From Rhodobacteraceae bacterium Araon29 (GTDB lineage Bacteria; Pseudomonadota; Alphaproteobacteria; Rhodobacterales; Rhodobacteraceae): DNA of 64,000 bases. Where the stretch lies: contig CP046865.1 of assembly GCA_039640505.1 (NCBI GenBank), forward strand, positions 3,215,501 through 3,279,500, given 5' to 3'. The notes below the pieces were generated by a model. The model saw only the letters and a list, made by a program, of their open reading frames with translations, had not been told where the DNA came from and did not search any database. Of the stretch, positions 43,107 through 52,099 are shown one piece after another (position 1 is the first letter of the stretch; each line of letters begins with the position of its first letter). Position numbers and translations under genes: made by a program.

Positions 43107-43664
43107 ATGATAAAACCGCCCCAAAGTAGTGATATGGCTGATAGGATTGCCAGTCAAAGCTGGCAACTTCTAAAACCGCATTTGGACCTTCAATTTTCGC
43201 GGCTAAGCTCAGTGTCGCCCCAATCAATAGGAACTACAGTTTCCGTTACAAACCAATCAATCAGCCACTTACTGGCAACAATTCTGCCAGAGGTGCTTTC
43301 GTCTCTCAATCAAGCCCCAATGGAAGCAATAAGCAGCGCTAAAATCAATCAAGTTCTTTTGGGTTATAGATTTACAATTATACAAAAAGACCACTCATTA
43401 AAGTCTATTTACATGGCAGATAAAATAAAAAAATATCTACCCCTCATCTCAAAAATACAATCTTTACATCTTCCACTCTCTCAGCCCTCGGAAGAGAGGC
43501 TTGTTCTGCAACCCAATGTTGTCATTGCATCATTTCCTTTTCCAAACGCACCTATATCTTCTGAATACTTCAAGTATTTTGAATTATTTCAAAAGAAGAA
43601 TCTGCCATCCCATAAAAAGCCAAATAAAAAGAAACGAAGGCACTTAAAGCGCAAAAGAAATTGA
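43107..43664 (+). CDS. Hypothetical basic protein between fleQ and the flagellin region
   Basis: From ATG 43107 the protein is 185 residues. It starts KPPQSSDMADRIASQSWQLL and ends in a very basic tail, KKPNKKKRRHLKRKRN. No signal peptide or membrane segment is visible. The start is weak: TTG 43104 directly precedes it and no clear ribosome site exists. Convergent with the fleQ-type gene. The family is not recognised; the tail suggests binding to RNA, DNA or an acidic partner. Confidence 0.5.
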   Translation: MIKPPQSSDMADRIASQSWQLLKPHLDLQFSRLSSVSPQSIGTTVSVTNQSISHLLATILPEVLSSLNQAPMEAISSAKINQVLLGYRFTIIQKDHSLKSIYMADKIKKYLPLISKIQSLHLPLSQPSEERLVLQPNVVIASFPFPNAPISSEYFKYFELFQKKNLPSHKKPNKKKRRHLKRKRN

Positions 43665-43708
43665 CATGCACCTTCAGATAGAAACTTAAATTGACTGGTT
43701 TACTGGCT

Positions 43709-44803
43709 TTAATTCGGCTCAAAAAGTGAATGAGCCTTCATTTTATCTAGAAGAATAGGGACGTCTACCCCAAGTCTAGCTGCAGCTTGATCAATACTGC
43801 CTTCAGTTTCGCGCAAAGCTGCTTGAATTAGAGTACCTTCGATATTTTCCAAAAATTTCTTTAAACTTATAGGCTGATTATTCTCAAATATATTTGAATA
43901 TTCTGAAAAAATATTTTGCTTATCTTCAAATGGCGGAAAAGTGCCAAGTGAAAGCTGTCTGTCATTTGTCGACTTAGCAGCGTCCCAAAGAGTTGCTTGC
44001 TCATCCGAATTAGAGAGAGCGTTGGTGAAATTAGGCATCAACGGACGGACTTGTTGCAAGGTCAACAATTTTCCGCTGTAAAGTACAGAGCATTTCTGTA
44101 AAAAATTTGCCAACTCCCGAATATTACCTGGCCAATCATATGAACATAAAAATCCGATTGCCTCTTTGTCAAACTTGGCTGGTATTATTTTCTTTTCGGT
44201 TTTTTTAAGTTTAATCGATAGAATTTTAATCAGCTCTTCTATGTCTTCGGTTCTTTCAGACAAAGGCGGGTTTTCAATCGTATAGACAGCAATTCTGTAA
44301 AGTAGATCTGCTCTAAACTTACCTCGTCTTGCTAAAGAGCCTATATCGGCATGAGTTGCACATACCAATCTAAAATCAACAGGCAGCAATTTTTCAGAAC
44401 CAATTTTTTGAACAGTTTTGGTTTCTAACACTCGGAGTAGCTTGGCCTGCAATGAAAACGGCATGTCCCCTATTTCATCTAGGAATAGGGTTCCACCAGC
44501 CGCTTCCTCTACTTTGCCTTTGCGGCCCTTATCTGCGCCGGTAAAAGACCCTTTCTCATACCCAAATAATTCAGCCTCTAAAAGTTCAGCAGGAATAGCA
44601 GCTGAGTTGACAGCCACGAATTTTCCACTTCTGCCAGATAGTTTATGTATTCCTTTTGCAATTAATTCTTTGCCTGACCCTGTCGGCCCGACGGCTAGAA
44701 CATTCACAGGGTAGGGAGCAGCAAGTTCTATATGTCTTCGAACTTCTTTCATTTTTTCGGAAGAGCCCGCTATCAAGCTTTCCAGAAATTTTGAACCTGC
44801 CAT
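43709..44803 (-). CDS. fleQ: Sigma-54 enhancer-binding protein, FleQ-like, without sensor domain
   Basis: The 364-residue protein is an AAA+ activator: Walker A GPTGSGKE (39-46), sigma-54 contact loop GSFTGA (85-90; GAFTGA with a Ser), Walker B GGTLFLDE (103-110) and RGKFRADLLYRI. The C terminus has a Fis-type DNA-binding helix-turn-helix (GTLIQAALRETEGSIDQAAARLG). No N-terminal receiver or FleQ domain is present; the AAA+ part starts at residue 12. In R. sphaeroides FleQ and FleT work together, and fleQ lies next to fleT, as here. It should bind DNA upstream of flagellar promoters and start the hierarchy. Confidence 0.82.
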   Translation of the reverse strand: MAGSKFLESLIAGSSEKMKEVRRHIELAAPYPVNVLAVGPTGSGKELIAKGIHKLSGRSGKFVAVNSAAIPAELLEAELFGYEKGSFTGADKGRKGKVEEAAGGTLFLDEIGDMPFSLQAKLLRVLETKTVQKIGSEKLLPVDFRLVCATHADIGSLARRGKFRADLLYRIAVYTIENPPLSERTEDIEELIKILSIKLKKTEKKIIPAKFDKEAIGFLCSYDWPGNIRELANFLQKCSVLYSGKLLTLQQVRPLMPNFTNALSNSDEQATLWDAAKSTNDRQLSLGTFPPFEDKQNIFSEYSNIFENNQPISLKKFLENIEGTLIQAALRETEGSIDQAAARLGVDVPILLDKMKAHSLFEPN

Positions 44804-44919
44804 AAAACTTCCATACTTTTGAAATTGCTTTGCTATATCCTCGTTTTTGCATCATTTTAAACAATTATCCAGAATTAATAATCACAAAATATCTTACTGC
44901 ATAAATTTCCCAAGAATTT

Positions 44920-44934
44920 TGGCATGCAATTTGC
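44920..44934 (+). promoter_or_regulatory. Sigma-54 promoter of fleT-fliEFGHIJ
   Basis: TGGCATGCAATTTGC: GG and GC ten bases apart, one mismatch from consensus. Start near 44945, just before the AAGGAG ribosome site at 44948. The reverse complement also reads GG-N10-GC (AGGCAAATTGCATGC), so the same site could fire toward fleQ. Confidence 0.85.
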
Positions 44935-44959
44935 CTGTTATAGCTTGAAGGAGATAAAA

Positions 44960-46114
44960 ATGCTTTACTCGCTACAGGCCACAGAATTCTCAGCTGGCAA
45001 AGAAATACTGAATATACTTCAGAACTACCAGTGTAGTACCGTCGAGCATGCCGATCCCAAGGAAAGTATAGATAGGCCCGCTGAAAAAGTGAAAGCTATA
45101 TTGAGCGCGGCTTTTGAAAAAAAGGTTGGCGGTCTAAAAAGCGTAGTGGAAATTGCAAAAAAAAGAAGTGCCAAGTCTATTGTTATAATTGAAGAAGGCG
45201 CAGACGAATTAAAAGTTGAACGCTCGATGAATGGGGCCATGCTGCGCATTGCTATCCCATCTGTGAATGACAGCCTAGAAAAATCATTTTTATTGAACCT
45301 AATCGTCAGCTTCATAACCCAAGGTGAAAGCACAATTGCCGCTGATAAAACTTCAATTGAATTACTAACTCTGGCACGAAAAGTTTCAAAATCTAATGTG
45401 AATGTATTTATCAACGGGCCTACCGGCAGCGGCAAAGAAGTACTCGCCCAATATATCCACAATAATTCCCCACGTTGTGAAAACCCCTTTGTGGCAATCA
45501 ACTGCGCTGCAATACCCGAGAATATGCTTGAAGCTCTTCTTTTTGGGCATAAGAAAGGCGCATTTACGGGCGCATCCACAGCAAGTGATGGAATTTTCAA
45601 AGCTGCCGATGGGGGAACACTTCTTCTGGATGAAATCTCGGAAATGTCGATGCCGCTTCAGGCAAAACTACTGCGTGTTTTACAAGAAAAGTCAGTTGTG
45701 CCTTTAGGGGATTCAAAGTCTATTCCTGTAGATGTAAGAACACTGGCAACTTCAAACCGTAATATTCCTCAAGAAATTAGGCGCGGAAACTTTAGAGAAG
45801 ACTTATATTTTCGTCTGAATGTTTTCCCACTAGCCACCCATTCTTTGAGCGAGAGAGTAAACGATATCATTCCAATAGCAGCAGAGCTTTTGGTAAGACA
45901 TCAAACTGATGTTGAAGATTTCCCAACTATTTCTGGCGAAGCGCTCGAAAGGCTACGTGATTACTCTTGGCCAGGCAATGTTCGTGAGTTGGAAAACGTA
46001 ATTCAGCGAGCAAATGTCTTAAGAAATAACCGCTTGATTAGCCTGCAAGATATAATGATCGATGCTCCAGCATTGGAAGATCAACCAGAAAATAACTTGG
46101 TTTCACAAGTTTAA
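44960..46114 (+). CDS. fleT: Sigma-54 activator FleT-like, without DNA-binding domain
   Basis: From ATG 44960 the protein is 384 residues: an N-terminal domain of about 120 residues of unknown fold, then a full AAA+ domain with GPTGSGKE (Walker A, 153-160), GAFTGA (200-205), GGTLLLDE and GNFREDLYFRLNVFPL. It ends soon after SWPGNVRELENVIQRANVLR with no helix-turn-helix. The same loss is known for FleT of R. sphaeroides, which acts through FleQ. AAGGAG precedes ATG 44960; an earlier in-frame ATG (44924) falls inside the promoter and is rejected. It heads fleT-fliEFGHIJ. Confidence 0.85.
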   Translation: MLYSLQATEFSAGKEILNILQNYQCSTVEHADPKESIDRPAEKVKAILSAAFEKKVGGLKSVVEIAKKRSAKSIVIIEEGADELKVERSMNGAMLRIAIPSVNDSLEKSFLLNLIVSFITQGESTIAADKTSIELLTLARKVSKSNVNVFINGPTGSGKEVLAQYIHNNSPRCENPFVAINCAAIPENMLEALLFGHKKGAFTGASTASDGIFKAADGGTLLLDEISEMSMPLQAKLLRVLQEKSVVPLGDSKSIPVDVRTLATSNRNIPQEIRRGNFREDLYFRLNVFPLATHSLSERVNDIIPIAAELLVRHQTDVEDFPTISGEALERLRDYSWPGNVRELENVIQRANVLRNNRLISLQDIMIDAPALEDQPENNLVSQV

Positions 46115-46128
46115 GGGGGGAATTGAAG

Positions 46129-46470
46129 ATGTCAGGAATTTCAGGCGTAAGTAGTTTGCAAGCCATTCAGTCATCACATGATGCAGCTGTAAGCAAAAGT
46201 GATGCGATAAAACAGAAGTTAGATAATGGAAGTAATGCAAAGTCAGAATCCTTTGCCTTTGCAGATCGTTTGGAACAGTCGTTAAATTCTGTATCGGATG
46301 CACAGAGCCAAGCAGCACAATCTGTTCGTGACTATGAACTTGGCAGGGAACAAGATTTATCAAAGGTAATGATAGATCAACAAATTTCCTCGCTTGGCTT
46401 TCAGCTTACGTTGAATGTCAGAAACAAGGCACTTAGTGCCTATAAAGAAATAATGAATATGCCTGTTTAA
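46129..46470 (+). CDS. fliE: Flagellar hook-basal body adaptor FliE
   Basis: The 113-residue protein has the FliE pattern: FADRLEQSLNSVSDAQSQAA, a central YELGREQDLSKVMIDQQISS and the C-terminal LGFQLTLNVRNKALSAYKEI with MNMPV. FliE links the MS ring to the rod. AAGGGGGG upstream and ATG 46129 define the start; TTG 46123 is also in frame. It begins 14 bases after fleT. Confidence 0.92.
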   Translation: MSGISGVSSLQAIQSSHDAAVSKSDAIKQKLDNGSNAKSESFAFADRLEQSLNSVSDAQSQAAQSVRDYELGREQDLSKVMIDQQISSLGFQLTLNVRNKALSAYKEIMNMPV

Positions 46471-46489
46471 TCAGGGGAAAACTGAAAAT

Positions 46490-48331
46490 ATGTCTGATAC
46501 ATCCACAAATGCTGTAAACGTTGTCCCACAACAAACCGGTTTGATTTCCACAGTTGGTTCGTCATTTCGGCAAGCCAATGATTTTTATAGGCAGCCAAGT
46601 ATTCAAAGGGCTCTGCCAAGTGTAGCTGCAGCGATCGTTGCAATAATTGGAATAGTTATATTTACAACTTTACAAACACCTGATCGCACAACCTTGTTTG
46701 CGTCCTTGAGCGAAAGTGAAAAGTCGCGTGTTTTTGATGCTTTGAAAAATAGTGGAATGGACGTTCAAATCGACCCTGCAACTGGGGAATTGACAGTTCC
46801 GGTCGATGATTATCACACCGCTAAGCTCAATCTGGCAGCCCAAGGAATTCCAATGCAAGCGGCAGATGGATATGGCTCTTTGGATAATATGCCAATGGGT
46901 ACAAGTCGATCTGTAGAAAACCTTAAAATCAAGCAATCATTAGAGTATGAACTAGCCCGCTCTATTGGGGAAATCGAGACAGTTTCAAATGCCAGAGTAC
47001 ATTTAGCAATTCCGGAAAGATCTGCTTTTGCAAGAAATGCACAGGAGCCAAGCGCCTCAGTGTTTGTTGAATTGGGAGTGGGTCGTTCGTTAAACTCACA
47101 ACAAGTTGAGGCTATAGTAAACCTTGTGTCTTCCTCTGTCCCAAATTTGGGGAAAAACAAAGTTTCTATAGTTGACCAGTCCGGCCGTTTATTATCAAAT
47201 TCCATAGAGGATCCGGCTTCAACCGCATCGGAGCTTCAATTTCAATACCGCATGCGTATCGAAAACATTTATCGTTCCAGAGTAGAACGGCTTCTGACAC
47301 CAATTGTCGGACCAGGGAATATTTCATCTCAGGTCAATATTGAAATTGATTTCACTACATTAGAAGTTACTGAAGACCGCGTTCTCCCAAATGATACTGT
47401 TTTGTTAAGCCAACAAACAAGCCGTGACGAAGAAGTAATGGGCAAATCTGGGGGCATTCCAGGAGCTATTAGTAACCAACCGCCCAGCGCAACTACTTTC
47501 AAAACGGTTGATCAAGTCGCAGAAAAAACTGACGTCAACGGCAATCAAACTACTATTACTGATCCCGCCGCATCGGAAGAAGCCAACATAGACAAAACAG
47601 TTGGCACATATGCACCGGGCAAGTCAGGTTCATCCCCACTACAGTCTCAAGAAATTAGCGAAACCAAACTTCGCTCAAGCAGTGAAGTTCAGAATTTTGA
47701 GGTGAGTAGACAGATATCAACCAAAAAAATGCCTTCAGCGACAATTCAAAAAATAACCGTTGCTGTATTGCTGCGCGAACAGACGACTGTTGACGCTAAT
47801 GGAGAAGTTCAGACAATTAAAATCAGCCCAGCTGAGAAGTCCGAAATTCAAGATTTAGTTGCTAGCGCACTTGGGCTTACACCAGAGCGCGGTGATAAAG
47901 TGATCATCACCACCCGACCTTTTGTTACAAAAATAATCGATGGTATTGAAACCAAATGGTATCAAGAAACATGGCTTAAAGACTTAGCGAACAGGTCTTT
48001 GATGCTTTTGATTATTACGGTTGTGTCGCTGGCCGTTATTCGCCCGCTGCTATCGCGTCTGCTGACACCTTCGCAAGACTCTCTTAAAGCTTCTTTCGCA
48101 GAAGCAAGTTTAGAAGACTTGGAAAACATGGAACTCGAAGAAGGCCAATCCCTAGAGGATCTCAAAGCTAAGCTCAAACCCAAAAAAGCAACTATTTCAG
48201 CTGAGATGTTGGATACTGCAAACTCATACGATGATAAAGTGGCTTTGATACGGATGATGGTAACAGATGAAGCAGGCAGGGTTTCAAACGTCTTCAAAGC
48301 AATGATGCAAGACGACCTTGATGTGATATAG
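46490..48331 (+). CDS. fliF: Flagellar MS-ring protein FliF
   Basis: The 613-residue protein has two membrane segments (about 43-63 and 500-525) around a large periplasmic part with LFASLSESEKSRVFDALKNS, GTSRSVENLKIKQSLEYELA and ASVFVELG. The C-terminal cytoplasmic tail that binds FliG contains a repeated acidic stretch (EEGQSLEDLKAKLKPKKA) and ends DEAGRVSNVFKAMMQDDL. It builds the MS ring in the inner membrane. It starts 19 bases after fliE. Confidence 0.95.
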   Translation: MSDTSTNAVNVVPQQTGLISTVGSSFRQANDFYRQPSIQRALPSVAAAIVAIIGIVIFTTLQTPDRTTLFASLSESEKSRVFDALKNSGMDVQIDPATGELTVPVDDYHTAKLNLAAQGIPMQAADGYGSLDNMPMGTSRSVENLKIKQSLEYELARSIGEIETVSNARVHLAIPERSAFARNAQEPSASVFVELGVGRSLNSQQVEAIVNLVSSSVPNLGKNKVSIVDQSGRLLSNSIEDPASTASELQFQYRMRIENIYRSRVERLLTPIVGPGNISSQVNIEIDFTTLEVTEDRVLPNDTVLLSQQTSRDEEVMGKSGGIPGAISNQPPSATTFKTVDQVAEKTDVNGNQTTITDPAASEEANIDKTVGTYAPGKSGSSPLQSQEISETKLRSSSEVQNFEVSRQISTKKMPSATIQKITVAVLLREQTTVDANGEVQTIKISPAEKSEIQDLVASALGLTPERGDKVIITTRPFVTKIIDGIETKWYQETWLKDLANRSLMLLIITVVSLAVIRPLLSRLLTPSQDSLKASFAEASLEDLENMELEEGQSLEDLKAKLKPKKATISAEMLDTANSYDDKVALIRMMVTDEAGRVSNVFKAMMQDDLDVI

Positions 48332-48346
48332 TAAAGGTAAGTACAG

Positions 48347-49375
48347 ATGGCAGAAGCAGCAATGGAAGACGCAGAACCGATTGAACTGACAGGCACTCAG
48401 AAGTCTGCCATTCTAATGATGTTGCTTGGTGAGGAAGAAGCAGCAGAGGTTTTAAAAAACCTTTCCCCTCGTGAGGTTCAGCACCTCGGGACTGCGATGT
48501 ATTCGGTGCAAACTGCCGATCAAGAAACCGTAAACTCCGTATTAGACGAGTTTTTGGAAATCATAAAAAAACAAACAAGCATTGGCATGGGTGCTGGAAA
48601 TTATATTAGAAATGTACTCAATAAAGCCCTAGGAGATGACAAAGCACAATCAGTTCTCAGTCGTATCACGCCTGCAAGTAGTGAAAGACCCATTGAAATT
48701 CTGGATTGGATGGATGCACGTTCAATTGCCGAGTTGGTGCAAGATGAACATCCTCAAATCGTTGCATTGATAGTTTCATATCTTGATTATGGTTTGGCAT
48801 CTGACGTGCTTGGCCTTTTGGATATTAATTTACAGTCCGAAGTAATTACGCGGATTGCGACATTGGAAATGGTTGATCCAGAAGCGCTAAAAGAACTTGA
48901 AAAGGTTATGCAGCGTAAATTCAAAGCCAACACGAGTTTACGATCTTCACAAGTCGGTGGTGTTAAGGCCGCCGCGAAAATAATGAACTTTACAAAAGAG
49001 GCTATGGAAAAACGTATCCTAAATGATGTGAAGAAAGTTGATAAAGACTTGATGCAGGCAATTCAGGACAATATGTTCACCTTTGAAAACCTTGGTATGT
49101 CAGATGATCGTTCGCTGCAAACCCTCTTGCGGAGCGTCGAAACAGAAGACCTCATTCTCTCGCTTAAGGGTGCGGACGAAGTATTGCGCGAAAAGCTGTT
49201 TGGATGCATGTCGACCCGCGCTGCTGCCAATATACAAGATGAAATGGAAGCATTGGGACCAATTCGCCTCACTGAAGTTCAAAATGCGCAAAAACGCATC
49301 ATTGCAGTTGCACGCAAAATGTCTGACGAAGGAACAATCGTTCTGGCAGGTCGTGGCGGCGATGAAATGGTATAG
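48347..49375 (+). CDS. fliG: Flagellar motor switch protein FliG
   Basis: The 342-residue protein has an N-terminal domain (TGTQKSAILMMLLGEEEAAE) and the EHPQ motif QDEHPQIVALIVSYLD in the middle domain. The C-terminal torque domain has DLMQAIQDNMFTFENLGMSD, RSLQTLLRSVETEDLILSLK and SDEGTIVLAGRGGDEMV. It joins the MS ring to the C ring and makes contact with the stator. Its translation is close to fliH, which starts two bases later. Confidence 0.95.
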   Translation: MAEAAMEDAEPIELTGTQKSAILMMLLGEEEAAEVLKNLSPREVQHLGTAMYSVQTADQETVNSVLDEFLEIIKKQTSIGMGAGNYIRNVLNKALGDDKAQSVLSRITPASSERPIEILDWMDARSIAELVQDEHPQIVALIVSYLDYGLASDVLGLLDINLQSEVITRIATLEMVDPEALKELEKVMQRKFKANTSLRSSQVGGVKAAAKIMNFTKEAMEKRILNDVKKVDKDLMQAIQDNMFTFENLGMSDDRSLQTLLRSVETEDLILSLKGADEVLREKLFGCMSTRAAANIQDEMEALGPIRLTEVQNAQKRIIAVARKMSDEGTIVLAGRGGDEMV

Positions 49376-49377
49376 TT

Positions 49378-50214
49378 ATGAGCCAGGCGCACAGTGAATT
49401 TTCAACCTTAGATGCCGAAAAACACACCCGTGTGGCGGATGCAATAAAGTCTGCCATATCGGCAGGCTTTGTATCCGAAAAAAAGACAACTCCAGATAAC
49501 GAAGCATTTGTTCGCAAGTCGATAACCCACTTTGTTAGGGAAAAAATTAGCCTAGAAGATTTAAGTGGTGAGAGATTTTCGGCCTCTGGTTCTGATCAAG
49601 AAGACGTTAGTAATACTCCCGAAAGCGACGCTGAACTCGTTGAAATTGAAGCGTCCCAAAACCAAGAAAGCAAGCTTGAAGACGATGCAGAGGAAATATC
49701 AAATTTACTAGAAGAAGCCGCAGAAAAAGACGAAGATCGACCCGAAACTGACGAACCCGACCAAAATACAGAAGCTTATGAAGAAGGCTTTGCTGCTGGC
49801 CGCGCAGCCGCGTTAAGTGAATTAGAGGAGCAGCGCTTAGAGCATCTTAATGTACTCAAATCAATTTCTGAACGGCTTCAAAATGAGTCCTGTTTCGATT
49901 TTGATGACATTTCCTCTAAAGTTCTGGATACAGTCTATGCTCTTGCAAGTGAGCGCTGCGGCTTGGCAATTGAAAGCAATGCCGAGAGTTTTTTAAGACA
50001 TGTAGAAAAACACCTTGATCAAATTAAGTCTCTCTCAAACGAGAGAAGAGTATCTTTTAACCCTGAGGATTTAAAGACGCTGCAGTCCTTTGGCGAATTT
50101 GAAGAGCTTTTTCACGGAGTAGATATCAAAGGGGATGAAACTCTCAACCGAGGCGACGTCATTGTGAAAGTCGGTGGTGTTGAAATCCGTGACACCCCAT
50201 TTTCTGATCATTAA
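49378..50214 (+). CDS. fliH: Flagellar export ATPase regulator FliH
   Basis: The 278-residue protein has a long acidic N-terminal part (about 60-140, with many Glu, Asp and Ser). A YEEGFAAGRAAALSELEEQR block follows, the classic FliH GxxxG/E-rich region, and then a C-terminal domain with KVLDTVYALASERCGLAIES. FliH holds the FliI ATPase inactive and guides it to the gate. The acidic stretch is longer than in enteric FliH. Start two bases after fliG. Confidence 0.82.
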   Translation: MSQAHSEFSTLDAEKHTRVADAIKSAISAGFVSEKKTTPDNEAFVRKSITHFVREKISLEDLSGERFSASGSDQEDVSNTPESDAELVEIEASQNQESKLEDDAEEISNLLEEAAEKDEDRPETDEPDQNTEAYEEGFAAGRAAALSELEEQRLEHLNVLKSISERLQNESCFDFDDISSKVLDTVYALASERCGLAIESNAESFLRHVEKHLDQIKSLSNERRVSFNPEDLKTLQSFGEFEELFHGVDIKGDETLNRGDVIVKVGGVEIRDTPFSDH

Positions 50215-50226
50215 AATAGGTGAGGA

Positions 50227-51561
50227 ATGTCTGACTTTACCAGTGAAATTTTGCGTGATTTGGATCGAAAACTGGATCCTTCAAAACGCTCGACAATGTC
50301 GGGAAAAGTTCTGAAATTTGATGGCTTAACTGCCCATTGTGATGGTTTTCCAGCGCGTGTTGGCTCAATCTGCAAAATTGAAACTGGGGCAAATACAGAG
50401 ACATTTGCGGAAGTCATCAGCTTTAGGGATGGCTTAAACCAACTCGTGGTTTTCGACTTGGCTGCGGGGATACGCGCAGGTGACCGGGTTACCTTGATTG
50501 AAGAAGGCCAGTCCATAGAGGTGGGTGACAACCTATTGGGACGTGTTTTTGATGCCATGGGATCGCCTTTAGATGGACGCCACCAACCGCATGCGCCGCA
50601 TGAATGGCCTTTGCATGGAACACTAATTAATCCTTTAGAGCGGCGCCATATTTCTTCGGCTTTGGATGTAGGAGTCAAATCCATTAACGGGCTATTGTCG
50701 ATTGCAAAAGGTCAACGCGTTGGAATTATTGCAGGGTCTGGAGTTGGCAAATCTGTATTGCTCAGTATGATAACCAAACATAGTGAGGCAGATGTCATTG
50801 TGGTTGGACTAATTGGTGAGCGATCACGAGAAGTGTTAGAATTTATCGACACGGTCTTTGATAAGAAAACGCGTGAAAAGCTCTGCGCTGTTGCAGTACC
50901 GGCCGACCGATCCCCACTTTTGCGGATAAGAGGCGCAAATCGCGCAACGGCAATAGCCGAATATTTTCGTGATCAAGGGAAAAATGTACTGCTAATTATG
51001 GATTCCTTAACACGAGTAGCACACGCGCGTCGGGAAATAGGCCTCGCTTTGGGGGAAATACCAACGTCAAAAGGATATCCAGCTTCAGTAAATGCGCTTA
51101 TTTCTGGTCTCATAGAACGCGCCGGTATGGGAACCGAGAAATGCAAAGGATCGATAACTGGCATTTACACTGTTTTAGCGGATGGTGATGATACAAATGA
51201 TCCAGTTGTTGACACGGCTAGAGCTATTCTAGATGGGCATGTGGTGTTGAATAGAGAATACGCCAATTTAGGTGTGTATCCCGCAATAGATATATCGCAA
51301 TCCATCAGTCGTGTTATGGTAAATGTTGCAAGTGCAGAACAGATCGAGCTGGCAAATAAGCTTAAAAAGTTGATCAGCGTCTATAATGAAAATAAAGATT
51401 TGATTTTAATGGGAGGCTATGCACCTGGCCAAGATAAAGATCTTGATATTGCCTATAAAAAATGGCCTGAAATTGTAGAATTTCTCAAACAAAAACCAAC
51501 TGAAATTGTTTCATTTGAAGCCGCTGTTTCAGCTATGAGAAGCCTTCTAAAGGAGGTTTAA
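50227..51561 (+). CDS. fliI: Flagellar export ATPase FliI
   Basis: The 444-residue ATPase has Walker A AGSGVGKS (in IIAGSGVGKSVLLSMITKHS), VVGLIGERSREVLEFID, Walker B LLIMDSLTRVAHARREIGLA, and GFFKGYPASV-type loop TSKGYPASVNALISGLIERA. It hydrolyses ATP to help release substrates from chaperones at the export gate. AGGTGAGG precedes its ATG. It is followed directly by fliJ (GTG abuts the stop). Confidence 0.96.
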   Translation: MSDFTSEILRDLDRKLDPSKRSTMSGKVLKFDGLTAHCDGFPARVGSICKIETGANTETFAEVISFRDGLNQLVVFDLAAGIRAGDRVTLIEEGQSIEVGDNLLGRVFDAMGSPLDGRHQPHAPHEWPLHGTLINPLERRHISSALDVGVKSINGLLSIAKGQRVGIIAGSGVGKSVLLSMITKHSEADVIVVGLIGERSREVLEFIDTVFDKKTREKLCAVAVPADRSPLLRIRGANRATAIAEYFRDQGKNVLLIMDSLTRVAHARREIGLALGEIPTSKGYPASVNALISGLIERAGMGTEKCKGSITGIYTVLADGDDTNDPVVDTARAILDGHVVLNREYANLGVYPAIDISQSISRVMVNVASAEQIELANKLKKLISVYNENKDLILMGGYAPGQDKDLDIAYKKWPEIVEFLKQKPTEIVSFEAAVSAMRSLLKEV

Positions 51562-51981
51562 GTGCACCCAGGGCGAAAAAAGTCAGTTCTTGAAAAAATT
51601 TCTCGTAAGAACATGGCTTCATCTATTAAGCTGAGAAACGAGCTAATTAGCCAAAAGGACCAACTCACTGAGTTGGAAGACATGGTTGAACGAGTTAGAG
51701 AATTGCAAGAAAATTCTGTTGAATGTTTATACGATACGCCTTCTCAATTGCGCGCGGACCGCTGGTATTCATCTAAACTTGCAGATCAAATGAAAATTCT
51801 GAAGGCTCGGGTCGAATTTATTCAAAAAGAAATTGAAAACTTATACTCAATCACTAGGCAAGATGAACTGAAACGAAAAAAAATCGAACGTTTGATTTCT
51901 GAAGCAAATACACTTTTGCAAAGAGACACTGACAGAGAGTTGGAAAAAAAAGGAAGCTTTCAAAAACCAAAGCAACCATGA
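51562..51981 (+). CDS. fliJ: FliJ-like export chaperone/stalk protein
   Basis: The 139-residue protein is a coiled coil throughout (RNELISQKDQLTELEDMVER, LKARVEFIQKEIENLYSITR, KKIERLISEANTLLQRDTDR), as expected for the FliJ stalk that rotates within FliI. Sequence signature is weak; position and coil support the call. The start is GTG at 51562, touching the fliI stop, with AAAGGAGG upstream. It ends the fleT-fliEFGHIJ operon. Confidence 0.78.
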   Translation: MHPGRKKSVLEKISRKNMASSIKLRNELISQKDQLTELEDMVERVRELQENSVECLYDTPSQLRADRWYSSKLADQMKILKARVEFIQKEIENLYSITRQDELKRKKIERLISEANTLLQRDTDRELEKKGSFQKPKQP

Positions 51982-52048
51982 AAGCAATTATTTGATCTGA
52001 ATAATAAGGGTGCCAATACACCCTAATTATCTAAATCCCCTCAAAAGA

Positions 52049-52063
52049 TGGCATATAACTTGC
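52049..52063 (+). promoter_or_regulatory. Sigma-54 promoter of fliKLMN
   Basis: TGGCATATAACTTGC: GG and GC ten bases apart, one mismatch from consensus. Start near 52074; ATG of fliK at 52100. Confidence 0.85.
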
Positions 52064-52099
52064 AGTCATTATTTGTGAGCTGTTGAAGGCAACATCAAA

